From positions 355,687 to 419,686 of the forward strand of contig JAZKZV010000017.1 of NCBI GenBank assembly GCA_045612845.1: a stretch of 64,000 nt of DNA, in the 5' to 3' direction. The translations under genes and the position numbers were made by a program. Source of the DNA: Ornithomonoglobus_A sp045612845. GTDB lineage: Bacteria; Bacillota; Clostridia; UBA1381. Positions 8,688 to 16,879 of the stretch are shown here, in pieces. Positions within the stretch are counted from its first letter, which is position 1. Every line of letters starts with the position of its first letter. The notes below the pieces were generated by a model. It was not told the DNA's origin. It saw only the letters and a program-made list of their open reading frames with translations, and did not search any database.

Positions 8688-9117
8688 AAGATTACGCGAA
8701 GAAGACGTTGAGGGAATTGCAGAGCTCGATAAGCTTTGCTTTAGTGTCCCCTGGTCATATAACGCATTTTTGGCAGAGGCACAAAACAAGATTGCAAGAT
8801 ATTTTGTTGCAAAAGACAACGGGCATTGCATAGGCTACTGTGGTTTTTGGGTGGCATACGATAGTGGCGACATAACAAATGTTGCAGTTCATCCCGACTA
8901 TCGAAAACAAGGTATTGGCTCTATGCTTGTTTCGTCTATGATGCAGCTTGCACGAAAGGAAAAGCTTATATCTATGAATTTAGAGGTGCGAAAAAGCAAC
9001 ACTGCCGCACAAAAGCTATATTCCAAATACGGATTTAGAACAGTGGGGACACGAAAAGGCTATTACAGCGACAACCACGAGGATGCACTTATTATGGTTG
9101 TCGGTTTGGAGGATTAA
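8674..9117 (+). CDS. rimI: Ribosomal protein S18 alanine N-acetyltransferase-like GNAT
   Basis: 147 aa GNAT fold. The start MITIERLREEDVEGIAELDKLCF, the central CGFWVAYDSGDITNVAVHP and the acetyl-CoA loop YRKQGIGSMLV are typical of RimI, as is NTAAQKLYSKYGF near the end. RimI acetylates the N-terminal alanine of ribosomal protein S18. In Bacillota rimI usually lies between tsaB and tsaD; here tsaD follows directly and tsaB is not adjacent. The end of the gene carries the ribosome site (GGAGG) for tsaD. Confidence 0.9.
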   Translation: MITIERLREEDVEGIAELDKLCFSVPWSYNAFLAEAQNKIARYFVAKDNGHCIGYCGFWVAYDSGDITNVAVHPDYRKQGIGSMLVSSMMQLARKEKLISMNLEVRKSNTAAQKLYSKYGFRTVGTRKGYYSDNHEDALIMVVGLED

Positions 9118-9118
9118 A

Positions 9119-10129
9119 TTGCAGGATATACTTATACTCGGAATAGAAAGCTCTTGTGATGAAACCGCCGCCGCGGTTGTTAAAAACGGCAGAGAGGTTT
9201 TATCGAGCGTTATCAATACACAAATAGATATACACAAAAAATTCGGCGGTGTTGTGCCCGAGGTAGCGTCGCGCCGACATATCGAAACAATAGATGCAGT
9301 TATAGACGAGGCTCTAAAAAATGCAGGCGTAACCTTTGACGATTTAACTGCCATTGCAGTTACCTATGGTCCGGGCCTTATTGGTGCATTGCTTGTCGGC
9401 GTATCAACCGCAAAGGCACTTTCTTTTGCCTTGGATAAGCCTCTTGTAGCTGTTCATCACATAAAGGGACACATAATGGCAAACTTTGTTGCACACAAAG
9501 ACCTTGAGCCTCCGTTTGTATGCCTTGTTGCATCGGGAGGTCATAGCCATATCGTTTGTGTAAAGAGCTATACAGAATTTGAAATATTAGGTCAAACCAG
9601 AGATGATGCCGCAGGCGAGGCTTTTGATAAAATTGCACGTGTGCTTGGTTTGGGATATCCTGGCGGTCCTCTTATTGACAAGCTTGCAAAAGAGGGTAAC
9701 CCAGACGCTGTAAACTTCCCAAGAGTGCGTATGGACGAAAAATCCCTTGATTTTAGCTTTAGCGGTGTTAAGACTGCAGTTATAAACTATCTGCACAAAT
9801 TAGACCAAAATGGCGAGGAATATAACAAGGCAGATATTGCTGCCAGCTTCCAGAATGCAGTTACTGATGTTTTATGCCATCACACAATAGAGGCGGCAAA
9901 GAAAAATAATATGAAAATAATTACCCTTGCAGGCGGTGTTGCGGCAAACAGTGCCCTGAGAGAGAAAATGAGCACTCTTGCACAAAAAGAGGGAATAAAT
10001 GTTCTCTACCCCGAACCTGTTTTGTGTACAGATAATGCAATAATGATTGCATGTGCAGGTTATTATGGGTATCTTAACGGAGATCGTTCTGATATGACGC
10101 TCAATGCAGTAGCAAGTTTACCATTATAG
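9119..10129 (+). CDS. tsaD: tRNA threonylcarbamoyladenosine transferase TsaD
   Basis: 336 aa. With TsaB and TsaE it adds the t6A modification at position 37 of ANN-decoding tRNAs in the cytoplasm. Seen here: the ASKHA-type start GIESSCDETAAAVV, the iron-binding HHIKGH motif near residue 110, LVASGGHSHI, and GGVAANSALR near the end. I chose TTG at 9119 because GGAGG (9108-9112) is 6 nt upstream and the protein then starts MQDILILGIESS, as in the family; the open frame further upstream overlaps rimI. Last gene of its operon; a REP-like hairpin follows. Confidence 0.93.
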   Translation: MQDILILGIESSCDETAAAVVKNGREVLSSVINTQIDIHKKFGGVVPEVASRRHIETIDAVIDEALKNAGVTFDDLTAIAVTYGPGLIGALLVGVSTAKALSFALDKPLVAVHHIKGHIMANFVAHKDLEPPFVCLVASGGHSHIVCVKSYTEFEILGQTRDDAAGEAFDKIARVLGLGYPGGPLIDKLAKEGNPDAVNFPRVRMDEKSLDFSFSGVKTAVINYLHKLDQNGEEYNKADIAASFQNAVTDVLCHHTIEAAKKNNMKIITLAGGVAANSALREKMSTLAQKEGINVLYPEPVLCTDNAIMIACAGYYGYLNGDRSDMTLNAVASLPL

Positions 10130-10172
10130 TGCCGAAAAAATTCTCGTCTTATCTCACCACCATTTCGGACTT

Positions 10173-10257
10173 GTAGGGGACGGCGTTTTGGCGACGCTTC
10201 CAAAACCCTTGGTTTTGTCGCTACAATTTGCGTGCAAATTGTTGACCTCGACGTCCC
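10173..10257 (+). repeat. REP-like GTAG palindrome, long form
   Basis: GTAG (10173-10176) followed by GGGACG, closing with CGTCCC at 10252-10257. Nested inside are CAAAAC/GTTTTG and CAATTTGC/GCAAATTG (10224-10241) hairpins. The head and outer stem match the shorter copies at 27323, 31588 and 54216. The 183-bp gap between tsaD and aroB holds nothing else recognisable. Confidence 0.65.
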
Positions 10258-10320
10258 GTTACTGAAGGTTACAGGCTTGCTTTTATATCTTGAAATAAAA
10301 AATAAGAGGAAATGATAAAA

Positions 10321-11403
10321 ATGAAATTAAATGTAGATTTAGGTAAAAATTCATACGACATAGTTTTTTCGGACAATTTTAATTTACTGCCGAATGAATT
10401 ATTATGCCTTAATTTACCAAAAAAGGTTTTGATTGTAACAGATACAAACGTAGCAGGGCTCTATCTTGATGATGTACAAAATCTTCTTAAGAGTAATGGC
10501 TATGATGTTTCTTCCCACATCTTAAACGCAGGTGAGGAAAACAAGAATATGCAGTCAATTCTTGATATCTGCGCCTCGTGCATAGAGCATAATATGGGCA
10601 GAAAAAGCTTTATAATAGCACTTGGCGGAGGAGTCGTGGGCGATATGGCAGGCTTTGCGGCGTCCATTTTTATGCGTGGTATTGATTTTATACAAATCCC
10701 AACCACATTACTTTCGCAGTCCGACTCATCTGTGGGCGGAAAAACAGGTATAGATTTTAAAAACAGTAAAAACATTCTTGGCGCTTTTCATCAACCGCGT
10801 CTTGTATACATAAATGTAAATACACTAAGAACTCTACCCCACGAACAATTTGTTTCGGGCATGGGCGAGGTAATAAAACACGGAATAATAAGCGATTATG
10901 ACTTTTTTGAATACACTTTTAAAAATATAGACAACATAAAAGCACTCGATACAAAAACGCTTATAGACCTGTCATACAAAAATTGTTCTATAAAGGCAAA
11001 TGTAGTATCTAAAGACGAAAAGGAACTGGGACTAAGAGCAAATTTAAATTTTGGTCATACCATAGGCCATGCTGTTGAGAGTGCCTTTGATTTTGAAATG
11101 ACACATGGTGAATGTGTAGGACTTGGTATGATTGGTGCATCATACATAGCATACAAAAGAGGAAATATCACATTGGAAGAGCTTACAAGAATAGAACAAA
11201 TTCTTGATATGTACGGATTTAAAACAAGAGTGGCACTCCCCTCTTATGATACTATACATAATCATATGAAACACGATAAAAAGAAAACAGAAAGTGGCTT
11301 AAAGTTCATTCTTCCTACCTCAATAGGTACAGTGGAGCAGGTTTATGATGTTTCACCTGACGAGATAGATATGGCACTAAAATATATAGGAGATGTAAAA
11401 TGA
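10321..11403 (+). CDS. aroB: 3-dehydroquinate synthase
   Basis: 360 aa. AroB converts DAHP to 3-dehydroquinate in the shikimate pathway, using NAD and a divalent metal. The family motifs are clear: ALGGGVVGDMAGFAAS, the PTTLLSQSDSSVGGKTGID segment, GMGEVIKHG, and the metal-binding NFGHTIGHA. ATG 10321 lies 10 nt after AAGAGGA; an ATG at 10312 is only 1 nt from that site and is unlikely. It overlaps lspA by ATGA, so a shikimate gene heads a lipoprotein/rRNA-modification operon; no other aro gene is near. Confidence 0.94.
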   Translation: MKLNVDLGKNSYDIVFSDNFNLLPNELLCLNLPKKVLIVTDTNVAGLYLDDVQNLLKSNGYDVSSHILNAGEENKNMQSILDICASCIEHNMGRKSFIIALGGGVVGDMAGFAASIFMRGIDFIQIPTTLLSQSDSSVGGKTGIDFKNSKNILGAFHQPRLVYINVNTLRTLPHEQFVSGMGEVIKHGIISDYDFFEYTFKNIDNIKALDTKTLIDLSYKNCSIKANVVSKDEKELGLRANLNFGHTIGHAVESAFDFEMTHGECVGLGMIGASYIAYKRGNITLEELTRIEQILDMYGFKTRVALPSYDTIHNHMKHDKKKTESGLKFILPTSIGTVEQVYDVSPDEIDMALKYIGDVK

Positions 11404-11861
11404 TTTTTGTATATATCCTTATAGGACTTATATTTTTTGTTGGGGACTTCCTGTCAAAAAGATACATTTTATCAAACGTGGCATTGGGCGAAACATTTGG
11501 CTCTTTTACACCGCTTATAGACTTTACGTATGTACAAAACAGAGGTGCGGCATTTAGTATTCTAAGCGGAAAAATTAACTTTTTGGCTCTTATCTCGATT
11601 ATTTTTTGTGTTGGTCTTATTATTTATATAATAGTAAAAAAACCAAGACACAAGCTTTTGTGCATATCTCTTGCAATGCTTTTTTCAGGAGCATTGGGTA
11701 ATGCTATAGACCGCATGTTTTATGGCTTTGTTGTTGATTTTATAGAAACAACATTTGTTAATTTTGCAGTGTTTAATATTGCAGATATTGCAATAACAGT
11801 CGGTGCTATACTTTTGGGAATATACTTAATATTTTTTGATAAGGAACCAACGAATGGATAA
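11400..11861 (+). CDS. lspA: Lipoprotein signal peptidase (signal peptidase II)
   Basis: 153 aa with four membrane helices. LspA cuts prolipoproteins ahead of the lipidated cysteine in the membrane. The two catalytic aspartates lie in GNAIDRMFYGFVVDFI and VFNIADIAITVG, and FTYVQNRGAAFSIL matches the conserved Asn-Arg-Gly-Ala region. Substrates in this window include the LivK-like lipoprotein. Its start overlaps the aroB stop (ATGA) and its end overlaps rluD by 8 nt; the lspA-rluD pairing is common in Bacillota. Confidence 0.94.
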   Translation: MIFVYILIGLIFFVGDFLSKRYILSNVALGETFGSFTPLIDFTYVQNRGAAFSILSGKINFLALISIIFCVGLIIYIIVKKPRHKLLCISLAMLFSGALGNAIDRMFYGFVVDFIETTFVNFAVFNIADIAITVGAILLGIYLIFFDKEPTNG

Positions 11862-12759
11862 TATTATTTTAAATGTTAACGAGCCATGTGCACGTATTGA
11901 TAAATTCATAGCTGACAACAGCGATATCTCAAGGAGCTTTGCCGCAAAGCTCTGTGATGAGGGCAGCGTTCTGGTAAATAACAAAAACGTCTTAAAAAAA
12001 CAGAGTCTGAATGCGGGTGATATTATCGAAATTATATTGCCCGAAGTGCAAAGTGTTGATGCTATTCCCGAAGATATACCGCTTGATATTGTCTATGAAG
12101 ATGATGATGTTATAGTAATAAACAAGCCTCAGGGAATGGTTGTACATCCCGCAGCGGGCAACGAAACGGGTACTCTTGTAAATGCACTTTTGTATCATTG
12201 CGGTGATAGTTTATCTGCCATAAACGGTGTTGTAAGACCGGGTATTGTGCATAGAATTGATAAAGATACCTCTGGACTCTTAGTAGCTGCAAAAAATAAT
12301 GAGGCACACCTGTTTTTAGCTGAACAGTTAAAGGAGCGAAAAGCACTCAGAAAATACTACGCACTCGTTAATGCTAATATAACAGAGGACGAATTTACCA
12401 TAAACAAACCAATAGCCCGACACCCTAAAGACAGAAAGAAAATGGCAATCGTACATGGCGGCCGCGAGGCAATAACTCATGTAAAGGTGCTTGAAAGATT
12501 TGGTCAGTACACACTTGTTGAGTGCGTTTTAGAAACAGGCAGAACTCATCAGATACGAGTACATCTTGCATCTTTGGGGCATAGTATTGTTGGTGATAAA
12601 ACTTATGGCATAAAAAAAGAAAAATTTAATCTTTCGGGTCAGCTTTTACACGCAAAGACAATAGGATTTGTCCACCCAAAAACAAATAAAACAATGGAGT
12701 TTAGTTCGGAACTTCCCGACTATTTTGAGAAAATTTTAACATTTCTTAAAAATTTATGA
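11854..12759 (+). CDS. RluA/RluD-family pseudouridine synthase
   Basis: 301 aa. An S4 RNA-binding domain (about 12-75, RIDKFIADNSDISRSFAAKL) precedes the synthase domain. The catalytic aspartate lies in GIVHRIDKDTSGLLV, the RluA-family signature, and the family ending RTHQIRVHLASLGHSIVGD is present. It most likely modifies 23S rRNA uridines as RluD-type enzymes do; the exact sites are not predictable. ATG 11854 was preferred to an in-frame ATG at 11836 since AAGGA lies about 9 nt before it and the protein then starts directly at the S4 region. It overlaps the end of lspA. Confidence 0.92.
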   Translation: MDNIILNVNEPCARIDKFIADNSDISRSFAAKLCDEGSVLVNNKNVLKKQSLNAGDIIEIILPEVQSVDAIPEDIPLDIVYEDDDVIVINKPQGMVVHPAAGNETGTLVNALLYHCGDSLSAINGVVRPGIVHRIDKDTSGLLVAAKNNEAHLFLAEQLKERKALRKYYALVNANITEDEFTINKPIARHPKDRKKMAIVHGGREAITHVKVLERFGQYTLVECVLETGRTHQIRVHLASLGHSIVGDKTYGIKKEKFNLSGQLLHAKTIGFVHPKTNKTMEFSSELPDYFEKILTFLKNL

Positions 12760-12775
12760 AATTTCTAAAAAAGGG

Positions 12776-12804
12776 TTGAATTTTACATCAACACATAGTA
12801 TGAT
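12776..12804 (+). promoter_or_regulatory. SigA-type promoter for ddl-murI
   Basis: TTGAAT (12776-12781), 17-bp spacer, TATGAT (12799-12804), 33 bp before the chosen ddl start. Confidence 0.6.
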
Positions 12805-12836
12805 ATTATTATATGGATTACATTTGGAGGCAGAAT

Positions 12837-13898
12837 ATGAAAAAGTTATGCGTAATTTTCGGAGGACGTTCACCTGAGCATGATATATCAAGGCTTTCGG
12901 TAACTTCTGTTTTAAATAATCTTAACAAGGAAAAATATGAAATATCTGTTATTGGTATAACCAAAGACGGAGCATGGTATCTGTATACAGGTGATTATGG
13001 CAAAATTGCCGACGGTGCATGGGAAAGTGATAGTGCTAACAAGAAAAAAGCTATAATATCACCTGACGCGTCCGATAAAGCAATACTTGTATTTGAAGAT
13101 AATAATACTGTTTCTTACATATATCCTGATGTTATCTTCCCTGTTCTCCATGGTGAATATGGCGAAGATGGTACAATACAGGGTCTTTTCGAGCTTGCAG
13201 ATATAAAGTATGTGGGCATGGGCGTTTTGGCTTCTGCAAATGCAATGGATAAGATATATTCAAAGCTTGTTTTTGCAAATGCCGGAATTCCTCAGGCAGA
13301 TTGGGTAACTGTTACTTCTGTTGATAACGTTGATGAAAAGGTTAAAGAAATCGAAGAAAAGCTTGGTTATCCGAGCTTTGTAAAGCCGGCAAGAACAGGC
13401 TCGTCTGTAGGTGTCGGCAAGGCACACGACCAAAAAGAACTGTACATAGCAATAGAAAATGCACTCAAATTTGACAGAAAAGTCCTTGTAGAGGAGTGTA
13501 TCGAAGGACGCGAAGTTGAATGTTCAATTTTAGGCAACTTCGACGTCAAGGCAGGCGAGGTCGGAGAAATTGTACCAATGGTTGAATTCTACGATTTTGA
13601 CGCAAAATACAAAGACAACACAACAAAGCTTAATATCCCCGCTGACCTTTCTCCCGAGATAAGAGAAGAAATCCGCACATCTGCAATAAAGGCTTTTAAA
13701 GCGCTTGACGGTCAGGGACTTTCACGTGTTGACTTTTTTGTAAAGCACAGTGATAATTCTATTGTATTAAACGAAATAAATACACTTCCGGGCTTTACAA
13801 ATATAAGTATGTATCCAAAGCTCTGGGATGCTATGGGACTTGGATACAGCGATTTATTGGATAAGCTCATAGAGCTTGCAGAGGAAAGAGTGAAATAA
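12837..13898 (+). CDS. ddl: D-alanine--D-alanine ligase
   Basis: 353 aa ATP-grasp enzyme that makes the D-Ala-D-Ala dipeptide of peptidoglycan. Visible motifs: VIFGGRSPEHDISRLS at the start, PVLHGEYGEDGTIQGLFEL, the ATP-binding SFVKPARTGSSVGV loop, and the metal-binding NEINTLPGFT. The EYGEDGTIQ segment carries a tyrosine of the D-Ala type rather than the Phe seen in many D-Ala-D-Lac ligases, but I cannot confirm specificity by eye. ATG 12837 follows GGAGG by 6 nt; the ATG at 12813 precedes that site. The end overlaps murI by 1 nt. Confidence 0.94.
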   Translation: MKKLCVIFGGRSPEHDISRLSVTSVLNNLNKEKYEISVIGITKDGAWYLYTGDYGKIADGAWESDSANKKKAIISPDASDKAILVFEDNNTVSYIYPDVIFPVLHGEYGEDGTIQGLFELADIKYVGMGVLASANAMDKIYSKLVFANAGIPQADWVTVTSVDNVDEKVKEIEEKLGYPSFVKPARTGSSVGVGKAHDQKELYIAIENALKFDRKVLVEECIEGREVECSILGNFDVKAGEVGEIVPMVEFYDFDAKYKDNTTKLNIPADLSPEIREEIRTSAIKAFKALDGQGLSRVDFFVKHSDNSIVLNEINTLPGFTNISMYPKLWDAMGLGYSDLLDKLIELAEERVK

Positions 13899-14707
13899 TG
13901 AATAACAGATGTATAGGTGTCTTTGACTCAGGTCTGGGCGGTCTTACCGCGGTAAGACAGATTATGAAATGCTTGCCTGATGAGAGTATAATTTATTTTG
14001 GCGATACGGGCAGAGTTCCATATGGAACACGCAGCCGCGAAACTATTATAAAATATACAAAAAATGATATAAGGTTTTTAGAGAGCTTTGACGTAAAAAT
14101 GATTGTTATAGCTTGCGGAACTGCAAGCTCTGCCTCTTTACCTGACATAAAGTCAGAGTTCACCACACCCATAATCGGTGTTATTGATGCCGCAGTAAAT
14201 GAGGCAATACGTGTAACAAAAAACAAGAAAATAGGTATAATAGGCACTCAGGGCACAATACAAAGCGGCTCATATGAGCGTTCTATAAAGGAAGCAGATA
14301 GTCAGATACAGACGTTTTCAAAGGCGTGTCCGCTATTTGTTCCGCTTGTGGAAAATGGTCATCTTGATACTCAGGTTACGGAGCTTATTGCAGAGGAATA
14401 TCTTCACGAAATAAAAAATTCAGGTGTTGACACTCTTATTCTGGGCTGTACTCACTATCCCCTTTTAAAAAAGGTTATAGGTAAGTATATGGGTGATGGT
14501 GTAACACTTGTAGACCCGGGCGCTGAGGCGGCAAAGTATTTAAAATCAATACTAAGCGATGATATGCGTCATAGCCCAACAAGGGACGAGGAACAATACA
14601 GATATTTTGTAAGCGATAATCCGTCAGGCTTTGAGGACATTGCCTCAACATTTTTAGAAACTAAGATTAACAGGCAGGTAACAAAAATTGACATCGAAAA
14701 ATACTGA
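13898..14707 (+). CDS. murI: Glutamate racemase
   Basis: 269 aa. MurI supplies D-glutamate for peptidoglycan, so it fits beside ddl. Seen: the start FDSGLGGLTAVRQI, GDTGRVPYGTRS, the first catalytic cysteine in IACGTASSAS and the second in GCTHYPLL. The first motif has Gly where many relatives have Asn (ACNTAS), a known variation in this superfamily. Its start shares one base with the ddl stop (TAATG) and its end overlaps the next gene by 20 nt, giving a tightly packed operon. Confidence 0.93.
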   Translation: MNNRCIGVFDSGLGGLTAVRQIMKCLPDESIIYFGDTGRVPYGTRSRETIIKYTKNDIRFLESFDVKMIVIACGTASSASLPDIKSEFTTPIIGVIDAAVNEAIRVTKNKKIGIIGTQGTIQSGSYERSIKEADSQIQTFSKACPLFVPLVENGHLDTQVTELIAEEYLHEIKNSGVDTLILGCTHYPLLKKVIGKYMGDGVTLVDPGAEAAKYLKSILSDDMRHSPTRDEEQYRYFVSDNPSGFEDIASTFLETKINRQVTKIDIEKY

Positions 14708-15110
14708 TTTGTTTAATATAGAGGTTATAAACCATCAGACTATTGACGACACAAAAGACGAAATATTTGAAAGAGCACAAGGCTCACTTTATATTAAAGA
14801 CAATAAAGCATATATAATTTACAAACTTACATCAGATGAGGGAGAAACCTCTGTTGTTGTTACTGTTAAAAAGGATATTGTAACAGTTAAAAGAACAGGA
14901 AGCGTTTCTTCGAAAATGATTTTTGACAAAAACAAAAAAACACAACTAAAATACAACACAATGTACGGTAGCATAGATACTGTAATAGATACACAAAAGA
15001 TTGTAAATGCCATAACCGAAGATGGCGGAAAATTGCGTCTTGTGTATACGTTGACTATGCAGGGAGCTAAAATGTATAACGATATGGTTATATGTGTAAC
15101 TCCTCTTTAA
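14688..15110 (+). CDS. DUF1934 beta-barrel protein (YwiB-like)
   Basis: 140 aa, beta-rich, cytoplasmic. It matches the DUF1934 (YwiB-type, calycin-like fold) pattern: a run of short strands with SVVVTVKKDIVTVKRTG and a conserved middle where family members have a threonine-containing QLKYNTMYG segment. Biological role unknown. The start is TTG 14688, inside murI, with a modest AGGCAGG ribosome site 10 nt upstream; translational coupling to murI is likely. The next gene begins 15 nt after its stop. Confidence 0.8.
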   Translation: MTSKNTDLFNIEVINHQTIDDTKDEIFERAQGSLYIKDNKAYIIYKLTSDEGETSVVVTVKKDIVTVKRTGSVSSKMIFDKNKKTQLKYNTMYGSIDTVIDTQKIVNAITEDGGKLRLVYTLTMQGAKMYNDMVICVTPL

Positions 15111-15125
15111 ATATGGAGGATTTTG

Positions 15126-16562
15126 ATGAAGTTTTTAAAGAAATTTATAGCTGCAATTCTCTCTCTTTCTGTACTCTCTTCTGCTACGGGAGTATATGCA
15201 CTGGGCGAGGATTACAGCGACGGATTTATAATATGGGATAATATATCCGAATACATTTCAGATATATACATAGATAAAACCCTTACAAAGGAACAGATTA
15301 TGCAGATGGGAATTTCCAATCTGTTAAATGACGAGGATATAATGATTGAGCTTTTAAAAAAGACGCTCGAGAGCATTGACCCCTACTGTTCCTTTATGAC
15401 ATACGAGGAATATCAGAAGTATATTGCAAGCATAAACGGTGTTATGTACGGTCTGGGTGTAATATTGGAGCAACGCGACGACGGAGTATATATAACAGGT
15501 TTTGTTGAGGGCAATCTTGCACAGGACGCAGGCTTTGCCGAGGGCGACAAAATATATGAGGTCGAGGGAGTAAATGTTGAGGGTAAAAGCATCGACGAGG
15601 TCAGAGCGCTTGTTATGGGCGAGCTGGATACCAAAGTGTCAATTACTGTGGAGAGAAATTCTCAATATCTAACCCTTATAGGTACAAGATGCGCCATTAA
15701 CACATCAACCGTTACAGGCGGTATATTAAAGGGCAATGTGGGTTATATGAAGATATTGACCTTTGGCGATAATACCGAAAAAGAAGTACGTCAGATGCTT
15801 GATACTTTCCACGCATCAGACGTTAAAAAGCTTATTATAGATTTAAGAAACAACGTGGGAGGACTCCTATCCTCAGCAGTTGCAATTTCTAAAATGCTTG
15901 TTCCCAAGGGGAAAATTATAGATGTAAAATACCGTGTCGAATCAGGAAACCGAAGCTACTACTCAGAGCTTGAACGTACCTACTATGACACAATCTTGCT
16001 TGTAAACCAAAACACCGCCTCCGCCTCCGAAATATTTGCAAGTGCAATGAAAGAAAGCGGTGCGGCACAGCTTTACGGTGTAACCACATATGGAAAGGGC
16101 GTTGTTCAGGGAACTTTTTCTCTCAATAACGGTTCTATGCTTAAGCTTACAACAGGCGAATATATAACAAGAGACGGAAACAAGATAAACGGAATAGGAA
16201 TTGAACCTGACGAATACATCGAAAACGAAAAGGAATCAATAGATGTAGGCTCATACACAAAATTCACATTTACCGATAAGTGGTGTGTAGGACAAAGAGG
16301 CAACCCCGTAAAAGCCGCAAAGGAACGACTTTCTATGCTCGGCTATTACGTAGGAAATACTCAAAGCACACTGTTTGACGCATCTTTGCAGGATGCTATA
16401 AAGGCATATCAGTCTGTTTCGGGTCTGAGTGCATCGGGAATTCTCGATATTCCAACACAGGTAAAGCTTGAGGGAACCTTTAGCTCACTCGAAAAAGAGG
16501 TTGATATTCAACTGCAGAAAGCATATGAGGCTTTTGGGGGTAAGGTAGAGGATTTATATTGA
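15126..16562 (+). CDS. S41-family carboxy-terminal processing protease with PG-binding domain
   Basis: 478 aa, exported. Order: signal peptide (1-26, ending ATGVYALG), helical N-domain, PDZ domain (about 95-175, YITGFVEGNLAQDAGFAEGD), S41 protease core (about 190-360) and a peptidoglycan-binding 1 domain (about 395-450, GNPVKAAKERLSMLGYYVG). The catalytic Ser is in NTASASEIFASAM and the Lys in TYGKGVVQG. Such CtpA/CtpB-type proteases trim envelope or sporulation proteins outside the cell; the wall-binding tail suggests anchoring at peptidoglycan. GGAGG precedes ATG 15126 by 6 nt. Repeat copy 1 starts 6 bp after the stop. Confidence 0.92.
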   Translation: MKFLKKFIAAILSLSVLSSATGVYALGEDYSDGFIIWDNISEYISDIYIDKTLTKEQIMQMGISNLLNDEDIMIELLKKTLESIDPYCSFMTYEEYQKYIASINGVMYGLGVILEQRDDGVYITGFVEGNLAQDAGFAEGDKIYEVEGVNVEGKSIDEVRALVMGELDTKVSITVERNSQYLTLIGTRCAINTSTVTGGILKGNVGYMKILTFGDNTEKEVRQMLDTFHASDVKKLIIDLRNNVGGLLSSAVAISKMLVPKGKIIDVKYRVESGNRSYYSELERTYYDTILLVNQNTASASEIFASAMKESGAAQLYGVTTYGKGVVQGTFSLNNGSMLKLTTGEYITRDGNKINGIGIEPDEYIENEKESIDVGSYTKFTFTDKWCVGQRGNPVKAAKERLSMLGYYVGNTQSTLFDASLQDAIKAYQSVSGLSASGILDIPTQVKLEGTFSSLEKEVDIQLQKAYEAFGGKVEDLY

Positions 16563-16568
16563 TGTAAT

Positions 16569-16858
16569 GGGCTGTTGTATTTAGCGCAGACCGTTCAAAA
16601 ACTTTGAAATATTATATGACTATACCTACGTTTTTTTTCATAGAAAATGTAGAAATCCAAGCTATACGCTTGGATTTCTTTCTGTTTGTGTTTTTGAACT
16701 ATCCGCGAAACTCACCATTCGACGTACCTTCGTACACCTTCAGGCAAGGCAAAATGCGTTTTTTCGCATTTTGCTTCGTTTCGCGAATTCTGCATCTAAA
16801 TCCATTCGCCCCTAAAAAGAGGAACGTAAAAAACATAGTTTTTTACATCCCCTTATCT
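16569..16858 (+). repeat. Structured intergenic repeat, copy 1
   Basis: First of three related elements (others at 27036 and 40521). Parts in order: left terminal repeat (16570-16590), arm GTTCAAAAAC (16593-16602), gene-specific terminator (16651-16679), returning arm GTTTTTGAAC (16690-16699), stem CGCGAAAC (16704-16711), small hairpins GTAC/GTAC and CC-TTCA-GG, hairpin CAAAATGCG/CGCATTTTG, closing stem GTTTCGCG (16778-16785), right terminal repeat (16789-16812, inverted to the left one), and an outer hairpin GGA..GTAAAAAA/TTTTTTAC..TCC ending TATCT at 16858. It fills the whole gap up to the MFS gene's ribosome site. Confidence 0.8.
16651..16690 (+). terminator. Terminator of the ddl-to-protease operon, inside repeat copy 1
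   Basis: 12-bp stem AGAAATCCAAGC (16651-16662) with GCTTGGATTTCT (16668-16679), then a T-rich run. It is nested in the first arm of repeat copy 1 and differs in sequence from the terminators in the other copies. Confidence 0.8.
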
Positions 16859-16879
16859 GCAAAAGAAAGGAATTTATAA

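Noticed and set aside
16604..16879. 91-codon plus-strand frame
   Set aside because: It lies wholly within repeat copy 1 and its flank, has no ribosome site, and its residues follow the hairpins; treated as chance.
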